Source: an uncultured Rhizobiaceae bacterium
GTDB lineage: Bacteria > Pseudomonadota > Alphaproteobacteria > Rhizobiales > Rhizobiaceae
Reading direction: 5' to 3'
Length of the DNA stretch: 64,000 nt
Assembly (NCBI GenBank): GCA_947259295.1
Contig: CAMYMG010000031.1
Location: forward strand, 1 to 64,000
In this document: positions 18,022 through 28,090 of the stretch, one piece after another
How positions within the stretch are numbered: the stretch's first letter is position 1
Layout of the letters: each line of letters starts with the position of its first letter
The notes under the pieces: model-generated
Told to the model about the DNA's origin: nothing
The model's database searches: none
What the model saw: only the letters and a program-made list of their open reading frames with translations
Program-made: the position numbers and the translations under genes

Positions 18022-18621
18022 ATGGCCGCAAAAGACACTCCGGTCGTAATCAAGAAATACGCCAACCGGCGGCTCTACAACACGGGCACCAGCACCTATG
18101 TCACGCTCGAAGACCTGGCCGAGATGGTCAAGAAGGGCGAGGATTTCACCGTCCAGGATGCCAAGAGCGGCGAGGACATAACCCACCCGGTCCTGACGCA
18201 GATCATCTTCGAGCTGGAAAACAAGGACGGGCAGAACATGCTGCCCATCTCCTTCCTGCGCCAACTCATCTCCTTCTACGGCGACCAGATGCAGATGGTG
18301 GTGCCGAGCTTTCTCGAGCAGTCGATGATTGCCTTCGCGAAGGAGCAGGAGCGGTTTCGCGACCAGATGAAGTCGGCGATGGGCAAGACCCCGATGGACA
18401 TGGTCAAGATCGCGACGCCTATCAAGGCGATCGAGGACCAGGCGCGGCGCAACATCGAGATGTTCCAGAATGCAATGCGGCTGTTCACGCCGTTTCCGCC
18501 CGGCAGCCAGCATGGTGGCCCGGCCGAAGCTTCATCCGAGGGTGCGGAGACAAGTGACGATCTGTCCGAATTGAAGGAACAGATCGCGGCGATGCAGCGC
18601 AAGATCGACTCCATGGGCTGA
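18022..18621 (+). CDS. phaR: Polyhydroxyalkanoate synthesis repressor PhaR
   Basis: A 199-residue regulator of PHB metabolism (also called AniA in rhizobia) that senses PHB and represses phasin and pha genes. The N-terminal DNA-binding domain VVIKKYANRRLYNTGTSTYVTLEDLAEMVKKGEDFTVQDA is diagnostic. Two PHB accumulation regulatory segments follow: ITHPVLTQIIFE with LPISFLRQLISFYGDQMQMVVPSFLEQSM. A C-terminal helix (LSELKEQIAAMQRKIDSMG) probably oligomerises. ATG 18022 follows GGGAGG with six bases spacing and is preferred over ATG 18016. Divergent from phaA-phaB. Confidence 0.95.
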   Translation: MAAKDTPVVIKKYANRRLYNTGTSTYVTLEDLAEMVKKGEDFTVQDAKSGEDITHPVLTQIIFELENKDGQNMLPISFLRQLISFYGDQMQMVVPSFLEQSMIAFAKEQERFRDQMKSAMGKTPMDMVKIATPIKAIEDQARRNIEMFQNAMRLFTPFPPGSQHGGPAEASSEGAETSDDLSELKEQIAAMQRKIDSMG

Positions 18622-18767
18622 CCCGTTCCGGGTCTGGCCAGGCGCTAGGGCAAAGCGGTTCCAGCGACCGCTCGATTGTCGGCTCTTGCCGCCACGCTGT
18701 TCGGGGTTCTCCCGGCGCAGCTTCGCAACCGTCATTTGGCCAACGCGCCGTAACACGGAGATATCGC

Positions 18768-19196
18768 ATGACCGTTCTTACCCTGGCCAAGGCCAATGAG
18801 ATCATCACCGTCGCACTTGCCAAGGCGGCAGAACTCAAGCTGAAGCCGCTTGGCGTGGCGGTTCTCGATGCCGGCGGCCACATGGTCGCCTTCCAGCGAC
18901 AGGACGGAGCCTCCTTCCTGCGGCCCGAGATGGCCTCCGGCAAGGCCTATGGCGCGCTGGCACTCGGCATGGGCTCGCGGAAGCTCGACGCCTTCGCACG
19001 CGAGCGTCCGCATCTGATGTCCGGTGTCTCGGATGTCTCGGGCGGCCGGATCGTGCCGGTACCGGGCGGCGTGCTGATCCGCGACAGCGACGGCGCCATG
19101 GTCGGCGCTGTGGGCATTTCAGGCGATACGTCGGACAATGACGAGGCGGCGGCCGTCGCCGGTATCGAAGCCGCCGGCTTTGTGGCCGAAGGCTAG
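18768..19196 (+). CDS. GlcG/HbpS-family heme-degrading domain protein
   Basis: A 142-residue protein spanning the whole GlcG/HbpS (DUF336) fold: LAKANEIITVALAKAAELKLKPLGVAVLDAGGHMVAFQRQDGASFLRPEMASGKAYGAL at the N-terminus and VPVPGGVLIRD, VGAVGISGDTSDNDEAAAVAGIEAAG at the C-terminus. Members form octamers; HbpS binds heme and related proteins act in glycolate, propanediol or cobalamin contexts. Nothing beside it fixes a role. It lies 147 bp after phaR on the same strand and converges with the next membrane protein, leaving 11 bp between stops. Confidence 0.85.
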   Translation: MTVLTLAKANEIITVALAKAAELKLKPLGVAVLDAGGHMVAFQRQDGASFLRPEMASGKAYGALALGMGSRKLDAFARERPHLMSGVSDVSGGRIVPVPGGVLIRDSDGAMVGAVGISGDTSDNDEAAAVAGIEAAGFVAEG

Positions 19197-19207
19197 AGCG
19201 CGCCGGA

Positions 19208-19615
19208 TCAGTTGAACGTCACGTCGCGCCCGGCGGCGCGCAGCGACACCGAGAAGCCGGCCAGCACGTCGATCAGCGTGATCACCATCAAGGTGAAGAA
19301 GACGGACGTGGCCGCGCCCCTGACCAGAAGGAATTCGACCAGGAAGGCAACGAAAACGAAGGTCGACAGGAGGTGGTCGAAGATCGAGGCGTTCGACGTG
19401 CGCGTCGACTTGATGATCTCGACGAACAGGAGAAGCAGCGCGACCACGATCAGCATGATGCCCAGCGTCATCGAGAAAACGCCTCCCGACATCATCGAGA
19501 TGGAGAACAGTTCAACTGCCCATGGATCGTTGGCTGAACCGCTGCCCAGAACCCCGGCAAGGCCCAGATTGTAGATGATGAACGGGATGACTAGCAGCGG
19601 AATGCTCGAAAGCAT
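19208..19615 (-). CDS. Small multi-pass membrane protein of unknown function
   Basis: A 135-residue protein with four hydrophobic segments: LLVIPFIIYNLGLAGVL, a central MTLGIMLIVVALLLLFVEIIK, VFVAFLVEFLLV and FFTLMVITLIDVLAGFSV. No catalytic motif is visible. I chose ATG 19615 (MLSSIPLLVI) because AGGAGAA lies just upstream; the longer frame adds 15 polar residues. It resembles uncharacterised membrane proteins that I remember in rhizobial genomes, but I cannot name a family. It ends 11 bp from the GlcG-like gene. Confidence 0.7.
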   Translation of the reverse strand: MLSSIPLLVIPFIIYNLGLAGVLGSGSANDPWAVELFSISMMSGGVFSMTLGIMLIVVALLLLFVEIIKSTRTSNASIFDHLLSTFVFVAFLVEFLLVRGAATSVFFTLMVITLIDVLAGFSVSLRAAGRDVTFN

Positions 19616-19687
19616 GGCAATTCTCCTGGACGCGACAGGCGAATCCAGAAGACGCGCCAATCGCCGAGATCAGCGACTAGACACAAC

Positions 19688-19718
19688 GAAAAAGACCGGC
19701 GCAAGGGCCGGCCTTTTC
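19688..19718 (-). terminator. Rho-independent terminator of rpmF
   Basis: On the minus strand AAAAGGCCGGC, a short loop and GCCGGTCTTTTT form a stem ending in a T-run. It lies about 25 bp after the rpmF stop. An A-run on the other side would make it weakly bidirectional. Confidence 0.85.
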
Positions 19719-19740
19719 GAAAACCACAATGAAAGCCCGA

Positions 19741-19923
19741 TCAGCTTTCCTTTGGCGTCAGCACCTGGCGACCGCGATACATGCCCGACTTCAGGTCAAT
19801 GTGGTGCGGACGGCGCATTTCGCCGGAATTCTTGTCCTCGACATAGGTCGGGGCCTTCAGCGCATCGGCCGAGCGGCGCATGCCGCGCTTGGACGGCGAA
19901 GTCTTTCGTTTTGGCACAGCCAT
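19741..19923 (-). CDS. rpmF: 50S ribosomal protein L32
   Basis: A 60-residue basic ribosomal protein with the family start [18 protein letters not shown]. It is of the zinc-free alphaproteobacterial form: no Cys pairs are present, and the middle reads [18 protein letters not shown]. It is monocistronic here, with a strong terminator after it and mtgA some 145 bp upstream on the same strand. Confidence 0.97.
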   Translation of the reverse strand: MAVPKRKTSPSKRGMRRSADALKAPTYVEDKNSGEMRRPHHIDLKSGMYRGRQVLTPKES

Positions 19924-20069
19924 GGAAGTGCTCCACTAAAAAGGCCCGCAACCCTCGCAAAAGGGCCACTCTGGCGGGCCGGTATCTCCAGAAAGTGCGG
20001 TGTCCATACACGGACCGCGCCGTCTTGACCAGAGCCATCGGATTTTTTTTTGCCGCAGATGCTGCGCGA

Positions 20070-20783
20070 CTACTGCCCGAGGCAGCCTACATAGCCGCCG
20101 GCCCTGGAGGCGCGCCGCTCGATGAGCGAAGCCAGACGTCTCAGGCCGGCCGATGGCTTGGCAGGATTTCGCTCTACCGGATTGGGCAAGGTGACTGCCA
20201 GGAGCGCCGCCTGCCGGCTCGTCAGATCGCTGGCTGAACGGCCGAAATGATGCTGCGCGGCCGCTTCGATGCCATAGATGCCGGGCCCCCATTCCGCGAT
20301 GTTGAGATAGATCTCCATGATCCGGCGCTTGGGCAGCGCAAGATCGAGATAGACGGCAAGTGGCAACTCGACGATCTTGCGGAACGCCACCAGCGGGCTC
20401 TGCCAAAGATAGAGGTTCTTCACCGTCTGCATGGTGATCGTCGAGGCACCGCGGCTCGGCTCGCCGGCCAGCGTATCGTCGATCACGGCCTTCAACTCGG
20501 CGAGATCGACGCCGCGATGGGCGCAAAACTGGCCGTCTTCCGACATGATGACCGAATTTGCGAGCACGGGCGCGACTTCGGAGAGGGGCACCCAGCGCCT
20601 GTCATATCCGGAAAAGGTGGCCAGGTCCTTCAGCATCAGCGTCGAGACCGGATGAATGAACGGCAGGCGATAGACGAGCGTGAGCAACAGCGGCAAGGCC
20701 ACCAGCAGGGCTGCGATCTGCACCGTGCGACGCTGCCAGAGGCGGCGCGACGAGCGCGACCGGCGTCCGGCCTTCGCGGTCAT
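20070..20783 (-). CDS. mtgA: Monofunctional peptidoglycan glycosyltransferase
   Basis: Polymerises lipid II into glycan strands at the periplasmic face without a transpeptidase domain. The 237-residue protein has a basic N-terminus, one membrane anchor ([18 protein letters not shown]) and the glycosyltransferase 51 motifs in order: [16 protein letters not shown] with the catalytic Glu, [32 protein letters not shown] and [15 protein letters not shown] chose ATG 20783, which follows AAAGGGGG; a GTG at 20825 would add 14 residues. Divergent from the polyprenyl synthase, which makes a precursor of the same lipid carrier pathway. Confidence 0.93.
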   Translation of the reverse strand: MTAKAGRRSRSSRRLWQRRTVQIAALLVALPLLLTLVYRLPFIHPVSTLMLKDLATFSGYDRRWVPLSEVAPVLANSVIMSEDGQFCAHRGVDLAELKAVIDDTLAGEPSRGASTITMQTVKNLYLWQSPLVAFRKIVELPLAVYLDLALPKRRIMEIYLNIAEWGPGIYGIEAAAQHHFGRSASDLTSRQAALLAVTLPNPVERNPAKPSAGLRRLASLIERRASRAGGYVGCLGQ

Positions 20784-20932
20784 GGCGCCCCCTTTGGTTT
20801 GTCGATCCACAATGGGTTCGGTCACGCCTTCGTCCTGTTTCTGTCCTTGGCATAATGGCCGATCCCTGGATACGCAACACGGACCGGGAAGCGAGCTTGA
20901 CCAATCGGGCGTTTGCCGTAAACGGTCGCTGC

Positions 20933-21847
20933 ATGCTTGACGCTGCCTTGAGCTTTGAAGTCGTTCTCGAAATGCGCGCCCGATCCGTCGAGGATCAGTT
21001 GCGCCGGCTTCTGGGAAACGCGACCCGGCCGGGCGAGATCGCGCGACCGGAACGGCTGATGGATGCCATGCGACACGGCGTGCTCAATGGCGGCAAGCGG
21101 CTGCGGCCGTTTCTGGTGCTGGAAAGTGCTGCACTTTTCGACGCCAACGAGGGCGCAGCGCTCCGCGTCGCCGCCGCGCTCGAGTGCGTCCACTGCTATT
21201 CGCTGATCCACGACGACCTGCCGGCCATGGACAATGACGACATGCGCCGCGGTCAGCCTACGGTGCACAAGGCCTTCGACGAGGCGACGGCGATTCTCGC
21301 CGGGGACAGCCTGCTCACGCTGGCGTTCGACATCCTGTCCGATGAGGCCACCGAATTGCCTGCCGACAGGCGGGCAGCCCTAGTCCTGGCGCTTGCCAGG
21401 GCGGCCGGCGCGGGCGGGATGGCCGGAGGCCAGGCGCTCGACATAGAGGCCAACCGCTCCCTGCCGGACGAGGCCGGTGTCATCACGCTCCAGGCCATGA
21501 AGACCGGCGCCCTCATCCGCTTTGCCTGCGAGGCCGGAGCGCTGGCCGGCGGAGCCTCGGCGGCCGACCGCGAAAGGCTTGCCGAATTCGGCTCGGCGAT
21601 CGGGCTTGCGTTCCAACTTGCCGACGACCTGCTCGACGTGACGGCCGACAGCCAGGTGATGGGCAAGGCAACCGGCAAGGATGAGGCCGCCGGAAAGGCG
21701 ACGCTGGTGGCTATCCACGGGGTGGAATGGGCGACCCGGCAACTTGCCGGCCTCGTAGCCCAGGCACGTGATCTGCTCGATGTCTATGGTGAGCGCTCGG
21801 CGATGCTGCAGGCGGCAGCAAGCTTCGTCGCAGCGCGGCGCAAGTGA
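20933..21847 (+). CDS. ispA: Polyprenyl (farnesyl/geranylgeranyl) diphosphate synthase
   Basis: Chain-elongating trans-prenyltransferase of about 304 residues. The first aspartate-rich motif is [10 protein letters not shown], with small residues before it, as in farnesyl diphosphate synthases. The second is DDLLD in [13 protein letters not shown], with the [12 protein letters not shown] loop. [13 protein letters not shown] is the substrate-binding FARM-upstream region. I chose ATG 20933 (MLDAALSF); an earlier ATG at 20855 would add 26 residues. Product length cannot be read with certainty. The gene stands alone, divergent from mtgA. Confidence 0.87.
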   Translation: MLDAALSFEVVLEMRARSVEDQLRRLLGNATRPGEIARPERLMDAMRHGVLNGGKRLRPFLVLESAALFDANEGAALRVAAALECVHCYSLIHDDLPAMDNDDMRRGQPTVHKAFDEATAILAGDSLLTLAFDILSDEATELPADRRAALVLALARAAGAGGMAGGQALDIEANRSLPDEAGVITLQAMKTGALIRFACEAGALAGGASAADRERLAEFGSAIGLAFQLADDLLDVTADSQVMGKATGKDEAAGKATLVAIHGVEWATRQLAGLVAQARDLLDVYGERSAMLQAAASFVAARRK

Positions 21848-21878
21848 CGCGACACACGAAATTTTAATTTAAATATCA

Positions 21879-21888
21879 CCTAATTAGG
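21879..21888. promoter_or_regulatory. Palindrome in A/T-rich promoter region of hybrid kinase
   Basis: CCTAATTAGG, a perfect 10-bp palindrome, lies about 32 bp upstream of the kinase start in the most A/T-rich short stretch of this area (TTTTAATTTAAATAT just before). It is likely part of the promoter; no regulator is assigned. Confidence 0.35.
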
Positions 21889-21919
21889 GTCATTGCATTT
21901 CTGCGCAAATGTTCGGGGT

Positions 21920-24250
21920 ATGCGCGTGTCAGACCTTTCTTCATTCATTCGCTCGATACGGCTTCGCTACCTGTCGGGCCTGCTGATCTTTGCCGTCTCC
22001 TGCATCGCGGTCATCGCCACGATGAACCAGTTTCATGCCTATCGCCACGAGGTCGATCACGCGAGTGCCGAGATCACCGGCCTGGCGCGGGACATCGGCA
22101 GGGCGACGGCCTTTGCGACACAGGCCGCCAGCAACTGGAACGCGAAGACCCAGGCCCAACTGGCGCGGTCGGCAGCTGGCCACGCCGACAGGCTCAAAGG
22201 CTCGATCGAGCATCTCGATCAGGAACTGGCAGCGATAAGGCCCTATTTCGGCAAGCCCGCCGCCGACGAACTCGATTCGGCCTCCGTAAACGGCGACCTG
22301 TTCTGGTCGTCCCGCGACATCGTCCGCAATCTTGGCGTGCTGGCCACGGTCCCTAATGTCGAAGTTTCGGTCTACCGCGAGATCAGGAACCAGAATGATC
22401 TCTTCGTGCAACCGATGCTGCTGCGCGCCCGCCATGCGCTCGACGTCGAACGCCGTGCCGCAGAGGACAAGACGAGCCGGCTGCTCGCAATATCGTCCGC
22501 GCTGCTGATTGCCGTGCTCGTTGGCGTCGCGTTCTGGATCTTCCGGCCGATGGAACGGGCAATCCGTGAGGCATTTGCGGCTTCAGCGCTTTCGCTGCAC
22601 CGGGCCGAAGCGGCAGACCGCGCAAAATCGGAGTTCCTGGCCAACATGAGCCACGAAATCCGCACCCCCATGAACGGCGTGCTCGGCATGGCGGAGCTTC
22701 TGGCAAAGACCGAACTGACGCCACGCCAGAAGACTTTCACGGATGTCATCGTGAAATCCGGCAACGCGCTGCTCACGATCATCAACGATATTCTCGATTT
22801 CTCCAAGATCAATGCCGGACAGCTGGCGCTGGAACACGAGCCATTCCGTCTGGCCGAGGCCGTCGAAGACGTTACAACGCTCGTTTCAGCGAGCGCGATC
22901 GAGAAGAATCTCGAGCTCATCATTCGCGTCGATCCGTGCCTGCCCGCGCAGGTCATCGGCGACGTCGGCCGGTTCCGCCAGATACTGACCAACATGCTCG
23001 GCAACGCCGTGAAATTCACCGAGCGGGGACACGTTCTTGTCGATGTCAGCGGCGATGTGCGCGGCGGCGTTGCGCGGTTGAAGGTGCGCGTCGAGGATAC
23101 CGGAATCGGCATTCCTGCCGAAAAACTGCATACGGTGTTCGAGAAGTTTGCCCAGGTTGACGGCTCGTCGACGAGGCGTCACGAAGGGACGGGTCTCGGA
23201 CTGGCGATTGCTGCGAGGCTCGTCGATCTGATGGGCGGCAAGATCGGCATCGAGAGCGAGGTCGGCCGCGGCTCGCTCTTCTGGTTCACGGCCTCGATGC
23301 CCGTGCATTCCGCCGAGATTGCCGATGAGGCGGTGCCGGTGGATGCGATGGGCGCGCGGGTGCTGGTGATCGACGACAACCCCGTTAATCGCGAAATCCT
23401 GACCGAGCAGCTCCGAAACTGGGGCTTCGACTGCGCGGCAGCCGAAAGCGGGACGATCGGGCTCGCCTTCCTGGCGCGGGCCGCAGAGATCGGCGCCACC
23501 GTCGATTGCATCATCCTGGACTACCAGATGCCCGGGATGAATGGCGTCGACGTTGCGAGGGCGGTGAGCAGCGACCCCAAGATGTCGCATATTCCCATCG
23601 TCCTTCTCACGTCCGTCGACCAGATCGACCTCAAGCGACTGACGCTGGATTTCGGCATCGCCGGTCACCTGACCAAGCCGGCCCGTTCGGCCGCACTGCT
23701 TTCAACCCTGGTCACGGTCATCCAGCGCGATCGCGGGCGCAGGGAGGCGAGCGTGGAAAAGCGTGCAGTTGATGCCGGCCTTGCGCACCAGCCGGTCACG
23801 CTGCGCCCGAGTCCCATCCGGGAGATGCCGGCGCCAAACGGCGTGGGCGAGGCAGAACTCGATATCCTCGTTGCGGAGGACAATGAGGTCAATCAGCTGG
23901 TGTTCGCGCAGATATTGAACGGCCTTGACCTGACATACCGGATCGTGGGCAATGGACGCGCGGCGGTGGAAATGCACGCGGCGATGAAGGCCAAGCTCAT
24001 TCTCATGGACGTCTCCATGCCGGAGATGAATGGCTTCGAGGCGACGATCGCCATCCGCGAGGCTGAGGCAGCCAGCGGTGGTGCCCGCACGCCGATCATC
24101 GGCGTCACGGCGCATGCCCTGAAAGGCGACAGGGAACGCTGCCTTGAATCCGGCATGGATGACTATCTGCACAAGCCGATTTCTCCCGACCGGCTGAGCG
24201 CCAAGATCGGTTCGTGGCTGGCCGAAACGAAACTGGCCGAGACGGCGTGA
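21920..24250 (+). CDS. Hybrid sensor histidine kinase with two receiver domains
   Basis: A 776-residue membrane kinase. TM1 at about 19-36 and TM2 at 188-207 bracket a ~150-residue periplasmic sensor domain with no named fold. HisKA has [10 protein letters not shown] with the phospho-His at 245. The ATPase domain shows the N box ([14 protein letters not shown]), DTGIGIP and GTGLGLAI. Two receiver domains follow: VLVIDDNP with Asp534 ([10 protein letters not shown]) and ILVAEDNE with Asp697 ([10 protein letters not shown]), each with its Lys. No histidine phosphotransfer domain or response regulator is next to it, so output passes to partners elsewhere. ATG 21920 is chosen over 21893. Confidence 0.92.
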   Translation: MRVSDLSSFIRSIRLRYLSGLLIFAVSCIAVIATMNQFHAYRHEVDHASAEITGLARDIGRATAFATQAASNWNAKTQAQLARSAAGHADRLKGSIEHLDQELAAIRPYFGKPAADELDSASVNGDLFWSSRDIVRNLGVLATVPNVEVSVYREIRNQNDLFVQPMLLRARHALDVERRAAEDKTSRLLAISSALLIAVLVGVAFWIFRPMERAIREAFAASALSLHRAEAADRAKSEFLANMSHEIRTPMNGVLGMAELLAKTELTPRQKTFTDVIVKSGNALLTIINDILDFSKINAGQLALEHEPFRLAEAVEDVTTLVSASAIEKNLELIIRVDPCLPAQVIGDVGRFRQILTNMLGNAVKFTERGHVLVDVSGDVRGGVARLKVRVEDTGIGIPAEKLHTVFEKFAQVDGSSTRRHEGTGLGLAIAARLVDLMGGKIGIESEVGRGSLFWFTASMPVHSAEIADEAVPVDAMGARVLVIDDNPVNREILTEQLRNWGFDCAAAESGTIGLAFLARAAEIGATVDCIILDYQMPGMNGVDVARAVSSDPKMSHIPIVLLTSVDQIDLKRLTLDFGIAGHLTKPARSAALLSTLVTVIQRDRGRREASVEKRAVDAGLAHQPVTLRPSPIREMPAPNGVGEAELDILVAEDNEVNQLVFAQILNGLDLTYRIVGNGRAAVEMHAAMKAKLILMDVSMPEMNGFEATIAIREAEAASGGARTPIIGVTAHALKGDRERCLESGMDDYLHKPISPDRLSAKIGSWLAETKLAETA

Positions 24251-24260
24251 CCGGCCCTGC

Positions 24261-25115
24261 TCAGCGGTTCTTGAGAACCACGCAGGAACCGCCGGCCCTC
24301 CGAAGCTGTCCACAGATGCGATCGGCCTCCGAGCGGTTGTCGGCACCGATGCGCACGACATAGATACCGCGCCGGCCGCGTGGCGAGCGGACCCGGCTGA
24401 CGACGGGCTCGCCGATGGAGACCTCCTTTGCGATGCGGCCGCTCAGTCTCTGCCACTGCCGGACCGCGGCGTCGCGCCGGAAGTTGCCCGCCACCTGTAT
24501 GCCCCAGGGCTTAACCGTGACCGTGGACATGGCGACCGTTGTGGTACGGCGGACCGGAAGCTGCCTGCATGCATCGTGAAAGCCGATTGTCGGATCGAGA
24601 GGCTGGACGGTGCCGGCGTAGGTCGCCTCCGTAAAACGGTCGACCGGTTCGCCCATGATGTCGAGCACGTAGTTTTCCGTTTCCATCGGCAGGTAACCGC
24701 CGGCTGACAGCCACCGGGCCACCCGGGATTCGCCAGCATTGTAGGCGGCCGCCGCGAGGCCGAGATTGCCGAAGCCGGCTTTCAATTCGCCAAGATATTT
24801 GGCCGAAGCAGGAATCGCCTGCCCGACATCGAAGGAATCCTCGAGCCCGCGCATCGCCGCGGTGCCCGGCATGAACTGGGCGATGCCTTCGGCGCCGGCC
24901 GGGCTCACGGCACCGGCATCGAAGCGGCTCTCCTTGAAAATCAGCCTGGCAAAGAAATCGCGCGGCAAGCGATGACGGTCCGCCTCCTCGGCGATCAGTG
25001 CGCAGATCTGGCCGACCGTGACCGGCTTGGAACGGCCGGGCGGGTCCGCCAGGGCTCCGCCGCAAAATCCAAAAGTGCCGAGAAGCAGCAGCGCGGCCAC
25101 TTGCGGCGCGCGCAT
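24261..25115 (-). CDS. Lytic transglycosylase (SLT domain) with SPOR-like C-terminus
   Basis: A 284-residue exported muramidase. The signal peptide (MRAPQVAALLLLGTFGFCGGALA) contains a Cys but no convincing lipobox. The SLT domain at roughly 35-160 has the catalytic Glu in FKESRFDAGAVSPAGAEGIAQFMPGTA and the AAAYNAGESRVARWL motif. The C-terminal 75 residues (PWGIQVAGNF, ..GIYVVRIGADNRSEADRICGQLRRAGGSCVVLKN) look like a SPOR module that would bind denuded glycan at the septum. It starts 3 bp after the ispG stop, so they are likely co-transcribed. Confidence 0.9.
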   Translation of the reverse strand: MRAPQVAALLLLGTFGFCGGALADPPGRSKPVTVGQICALIAEEADRHRLPRDFFARLIFKESRFDAGAVSPAGAEGIAQFMPGTAAMRGLEDSFDVGQAIPASAKYLGELKAGFGNLGLAAAAYNAGESRVARWLSAGGYLPMETENYVLDIMGEPVDRFTEATYAGTVQPLDPTIGFHDACRQLPVRRTTTVAMSTVTVKPWGIQVAGNFRRDAAVRQWQRLSGRIAKEVSIGEPVVSRVRSPRGRRGIYVVRIGADNRSEADRICGQLRRAGGSCVVLKNR

Positions 25116-25118
25116 GGA

Positions 25119-26369
25119 CTATTCCGCCGCCGTGCGGCCGCGTCCGAACCGCTGCTCGATATAGGCGGCCACCATGTCCTCGAAGTCGCGCGCAATGTCC
25201 GGCCCGCGCAGCGTCGCAGCCTTCTTGCCGTTGACGAAGACAGGGGCCGTCGGCGTCTCGCCGGTGCCGGGCAACGAAATACCGATATCGGCGTGCTTGG
25301 ACTCACCGGGCCCGTTGACGATACAGCCCATCACCGCGACCTTGAGTTCTTCCACGCCGGGGTATTTTTCGCGCCAGACCGGCATGTTCTTGCGCAGGTC
25401 GGCCTGGATGTTCTGCGCCAGTTCCTGGAACACGGTCGAGGTGGTGCGCCCGCAGCCGGGACAGGCCGCGACGATCGGCACGAACTGCCGGAAGCCCATG
25501 GTCTGGAGCAGTTCCTGCGCCACCTGCACCTCGCGGGTGCGGTCGCCATTGGGCTCGGGCGTCAGCGAAACGCGGATGGTGTCGCCGATACCCTGCTGCA
25601 AAAGGATGCCCATGGCCGCCGACGAGGCGACGATGCCCTTGGACCCCATACCGGCTTCGGTAAGGCCAAGATGCAGCGCATGGTCGGACCGGGCGGCAAG
25701 TTCGGCATAGACCGCAATGAGATCCTGCACGGCCGATACCTTGGCGGAGAGGATGATGCGGTTGCGCGGCAGGCCGATCTCCTCGGCGGTTTCGGCCGAC
25801 AGCAGTGCTGACTGCACGATGGCCTCACGCGTCACTTCCTGCGCCGTCAGCGGGAAGCCCTTGGCCTGGTTCTCGTCCATCAGTCGGGTTAGCAGATCCT
25901 GATCGAGCGAGCCCCAGTTGACGCCGATGCGCACCGGCTTGTTATGGCGGATGGCCATTTCGACAATGGCGCCGAACTGCCGATCCTTCTTTTCCTTGAA
26001 GCCGACATTGCCGGGATTGATACGGTATTTGGCGAGTGCCGTGGCGCAGGCTGGATGGTCGGCCAGCAGCTTGTGGCCGATGTAGTGGAAGTCGCCGACC
26101 AGCGGCACGTTGATGCCAAGCCGCATGAGGCGCTCGTGGATGCGTGGCACGGCGGCGGCCGCCTCGTCGCGGTCGACGGTGATGCGGACGATCTCGGAAC
26201 CTGCTCGATGGAGTGCCGCAACCTGGGCGACGGTCCTGTCGACGTCGGCCGTGTCGGTGTTGGTCATCGACTGGACGACGACAGGCGCGCCGCCGCCAAC
26301 CATGACGCCGCCGACATTGACGCCGACAGATCGCCGGCGGGCGAAGGGGGAGGAATAGTATCCGGTCAT
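25119..26369 (-). CDS. ispG: 4-hydroxy-3-methylbut-2-enyl-diphosphate synthase
   Basis: Iron-sulfur enzyme of the MEP isoprenoid pathway (GcpE). The 416-residue protein has the family start [24 protein letters not shown] and the [4Fe-4S] ligands in [10 protein letters not shown] together with the downstream Cys of [13 protein letters not shown] 26369 ([12 protein letters not shown]) gives standard length; the open frame runs 33 codons further upstream without similarity. It feeds the prenyl pathway of the synthase at 20.9 kb. A 582-bp gap separates it from the divergent RND operon. Confidence 0.95.
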   Translation of the reverse strand: MTGYYSSPFARRRSVGVNVGGVMVGGGAPVVVQSMTNTDTADVDRTVAQVAALHRAGSEIVRITVDRDEAAAAVPRIHERLMRLGINVPLVGDFHYIGHKLLADHPACATALAKYRINPGNVGFKEKKDRQFGAIVEMAIRHNKPVRIGVNWGSLDQDLLTRLMDENQAKGFPLTAQEVTREAIVQSALLSAETAEEIGLPRNRIILSAKVSAVQDLIAVYAELAARSDHALHLGLTEAGMGSKGIVASSAAMGILLQQGIGDTIRVSLTPEPNGDRTREVQVAQELLQTMGFRQFVPIVAACPGCGRTTSTVFQELAQNIQADLRKNMPVWREKYPGVEELKVAVMGCIVNGPGESKHADIGISLPGTGETPTAPVFVNGKKAATLRGPDIARDFEDMVAAYIEQRFGRGRTAAE

Positions 26370-26794
26370 CTGCCGGGGGCCTTTCGAGACGGAATTCCGC
26401 CTTGAGGTGGCGAAGGTTGCGACTGCTGTCAACCGCAGAGCTTGCATATGTAAGCCGCATGGCGCCATTGCGACATTGCCGCGACGGCGGACACCGGCCC
26501 TGCGGCGGCAATTTCATGGCTGTCTACCAAGGGTTCCGGGACTCAAATGCATCGGAAGTGATGCTGCAACCGACCGGCTGGGCTGATCTGGTGCCGCTGC
26601 GGTAGCTTGGATACTCGCACGAGGGGCGGCGGCAGGCAAAAACCGCGACACTCCTGACATCTCCTTCCATTTGCTGCCCCTTGGCGCGAACCCCGCCAAA
26701 TCGTTCACCAGAGGCTTCTCAATGTAGAAAGCCGATGCCGACAAAGCATCGACGCGTCAGTCAAGCCGATGAGGACATTGGTTTTCTCTCTATA

Positions 26795-26805
26795 TTGCAG
26801 TGCAA
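26795..26805. promoter_or_regulatory. TGCAGTGCA box upstream of RND pump
   Basis: TTGCAGTGCAA, an 11-bp palindrome 147 bp before the adaptor start. The core TGCAGTGCA recurs upstream of pyc and of the liv operon. It resembles the TGC-type PhaR site (xTGC-N3-GCAx). Confidence 0.4.
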
Positions 26806-26830
26806 CTTTGATGTAAGAGTGCCGCCGGCC

Positions 26831-26844
26831 CGTACGTTCGTACG
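26831..26844. promoter_or_regulatory. CGTACG-TT-CGTACG palindromic element
   Basis: Two CGTACG blocks separated by two bases, 108-121 bp upstream of the RND adaptor. The symmetry suits a dimeric repressor such as a TetR protein, but no TetR gene is adjacent. Confidence 0.35.
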
Positions 26845-26951
26845 TGTGGCCCGGATTGATTGTGCTCCGCCCGGGGCGATCCCATATCGAATTTTCGTGC
26901 GCGCCACAGGGCGAGGACGGGTTCGGCCGCTGGGCATATGGATGTTGAAGC

Positions 26952-28085
26952 ATGGCGAAGTTCAGATTTCACAAGCTGGCAGCTCTTGTCGTGCTGGTCG
27001 GGTTTGCAGGCTGGGTGGCGTCGGGTGAGTTCTCGTCGGTCGGCAGTGCTGAAAACGAGACGGCAGAGACGCCTGCAGAAACCGTCGAGCAGTCGGAAAC
27101 GGTTCTGAGAACCGTTGCAACGGTGATGCCGCCGCGCGTCCAGCATGCGCGCGCCATTCGCATATCGGGACAGACCGACGCGGAGAAACGGGTGACGCTC
27201 GCCACGCGCGTGATGGGTGTCATCGAGAGCCTGCCGGTGAAACAAGGCCAGCGCGTCGAGCGCGGCGATCTGATCATGCGCCTCGACGCGGAAGACAAGG
27301 AGGCGGCCATCCGCATGGCCGAAAGCGTCGTCTCGCAGCGCGAGGCGGAAGCTGACGCCGCGGCTCAGTTGGTCAAGGGCGGCAATGCACCAAAACTTCA
27401 GACCGAGCAGACGCTCGCCGCGCTTGCGACCGCCCGCTCGCAGCTGGAGAACGCCAAGGCCGAACTGGCGCAGTACGAGATCCGTGCGCCTTTCAATGGC
27501 CTGATCGACCGGGTGCCCGTGCAACGCGGAAGCACCATACTGGCCGGCGCGGAAGTGGCGACGCTGATCAATCTCGACCCGCTGCTGGCGATCGGCGAGG
27601 TGAGCGAGCGAGACTTGCGCTATCTGGAGATCGGAGACGCGGCTGAAATACGGCTGGTCGACGGCAAGATCGTCAACGGCACGCTGCGCTACATCAGCAG
27701 GGACGCGTCATCCGCCACGCGGACGTTCCGCATCGAGGTCGCCATCCCGAACGAGGACAAGGCGCTTCCGGCCGGCATGACCGCCGAGATCACCCTGCTG
27801 GCCGAAGAGACCGACTCCGTCGTGCTGCCGCGCTCGGTTGTGACGCTGAGCGAAGCCGGCGATCTCGGCATCCGCGCCGTCGACAAGGACAACAAGGTCG
27901 TGTTCTTCCCGATCGACCTGGTGGACGACACGCCAACCGGTCTCGTGCTGGCAGGCATTCCGGAGGATGCCAGGATCATCGTCGCCGGTCAGGACCTGGT
28001 CACCGAAGGCGACGAGGTCAAGGCAGTCGAGGCCGACGAGACACTGATCAAGCAGATGATCGGCGAAGCGACCAACGGGACCTGA
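26952..28085 (+). CDS. RND efflux periplasmic adaptor (membrane fusion protein)
   Basis: A 377-residue adaptor that bridges the inner-membrane RND pump and an outer-membrane channel. It has an N-terminal membrane anchor or uncleaved signal (LAALVVLVGFAGWVAS), a lipoyl half-motif (RVMGVIESLPVKQGQRVERGDLIMRLD), a short coiled-coil hairpin at about 115-185, the second lipoyl half (YEIRAPFNGLIDRVPVQRGSTILAGAEVATL) and a beta-barrel region. No lipobox Cys is present. It is 5 bp upstream of the pump gene. No outer-membrane factor or local regulator gene accompanies the pair. Confidence 0.92.
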   Translation: MAKFRFHKLAALVVLVGFAGWVASGEFSSVGSAENETAETPAETVEQSETVLRTVATVMPPRVQHARAIRISGQTDAEKRVTLATRVMGVIESLPVKQGQRVERGDLIMRLDAEDKEAAIRMAESVVSQREAEADAAAQLVKGGNAPKLQTEQTLAALATARSQLENAKAELAQYEIRAPFNGLIDRVPVQRGSTILAGAEVATLINLDPLLAIGEVSERDLRYLEIGDAAEIRLVDGKIVNGTLRYISRDASSATRTFRIEVAIPNEDKALPAGMTAEITLLAEETDSVVLPRSVVTLSEAGDLGIRAVDKDNKVVFFPIDLVDDTPTGLVLAGIPEDARIIVAGQDLVTEGDEVKAVEADETLIKQMIGEATNGT

Positions 28086-28090
28086 ACAGC

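Larger units (their letters stand above)
26370..26951. other. Long intergenic region between ispG and RND operon
   Basis: 582 bp with no gene I can support; the short frames here have no recognisable motif. It carries a TTGCAGTGCAA palindrome at 26795 and a CGTACG-TT-CGTACG element at 26831, both upstream of the RND operon. No RNA gene is recognised. Confidence 0.5.

Noticed and set aside
26514-26744. 76-codon minus-strand frame in the ispG-RND gap
   Set aside because: No ribosome site, atypical composition and no family resemblance.
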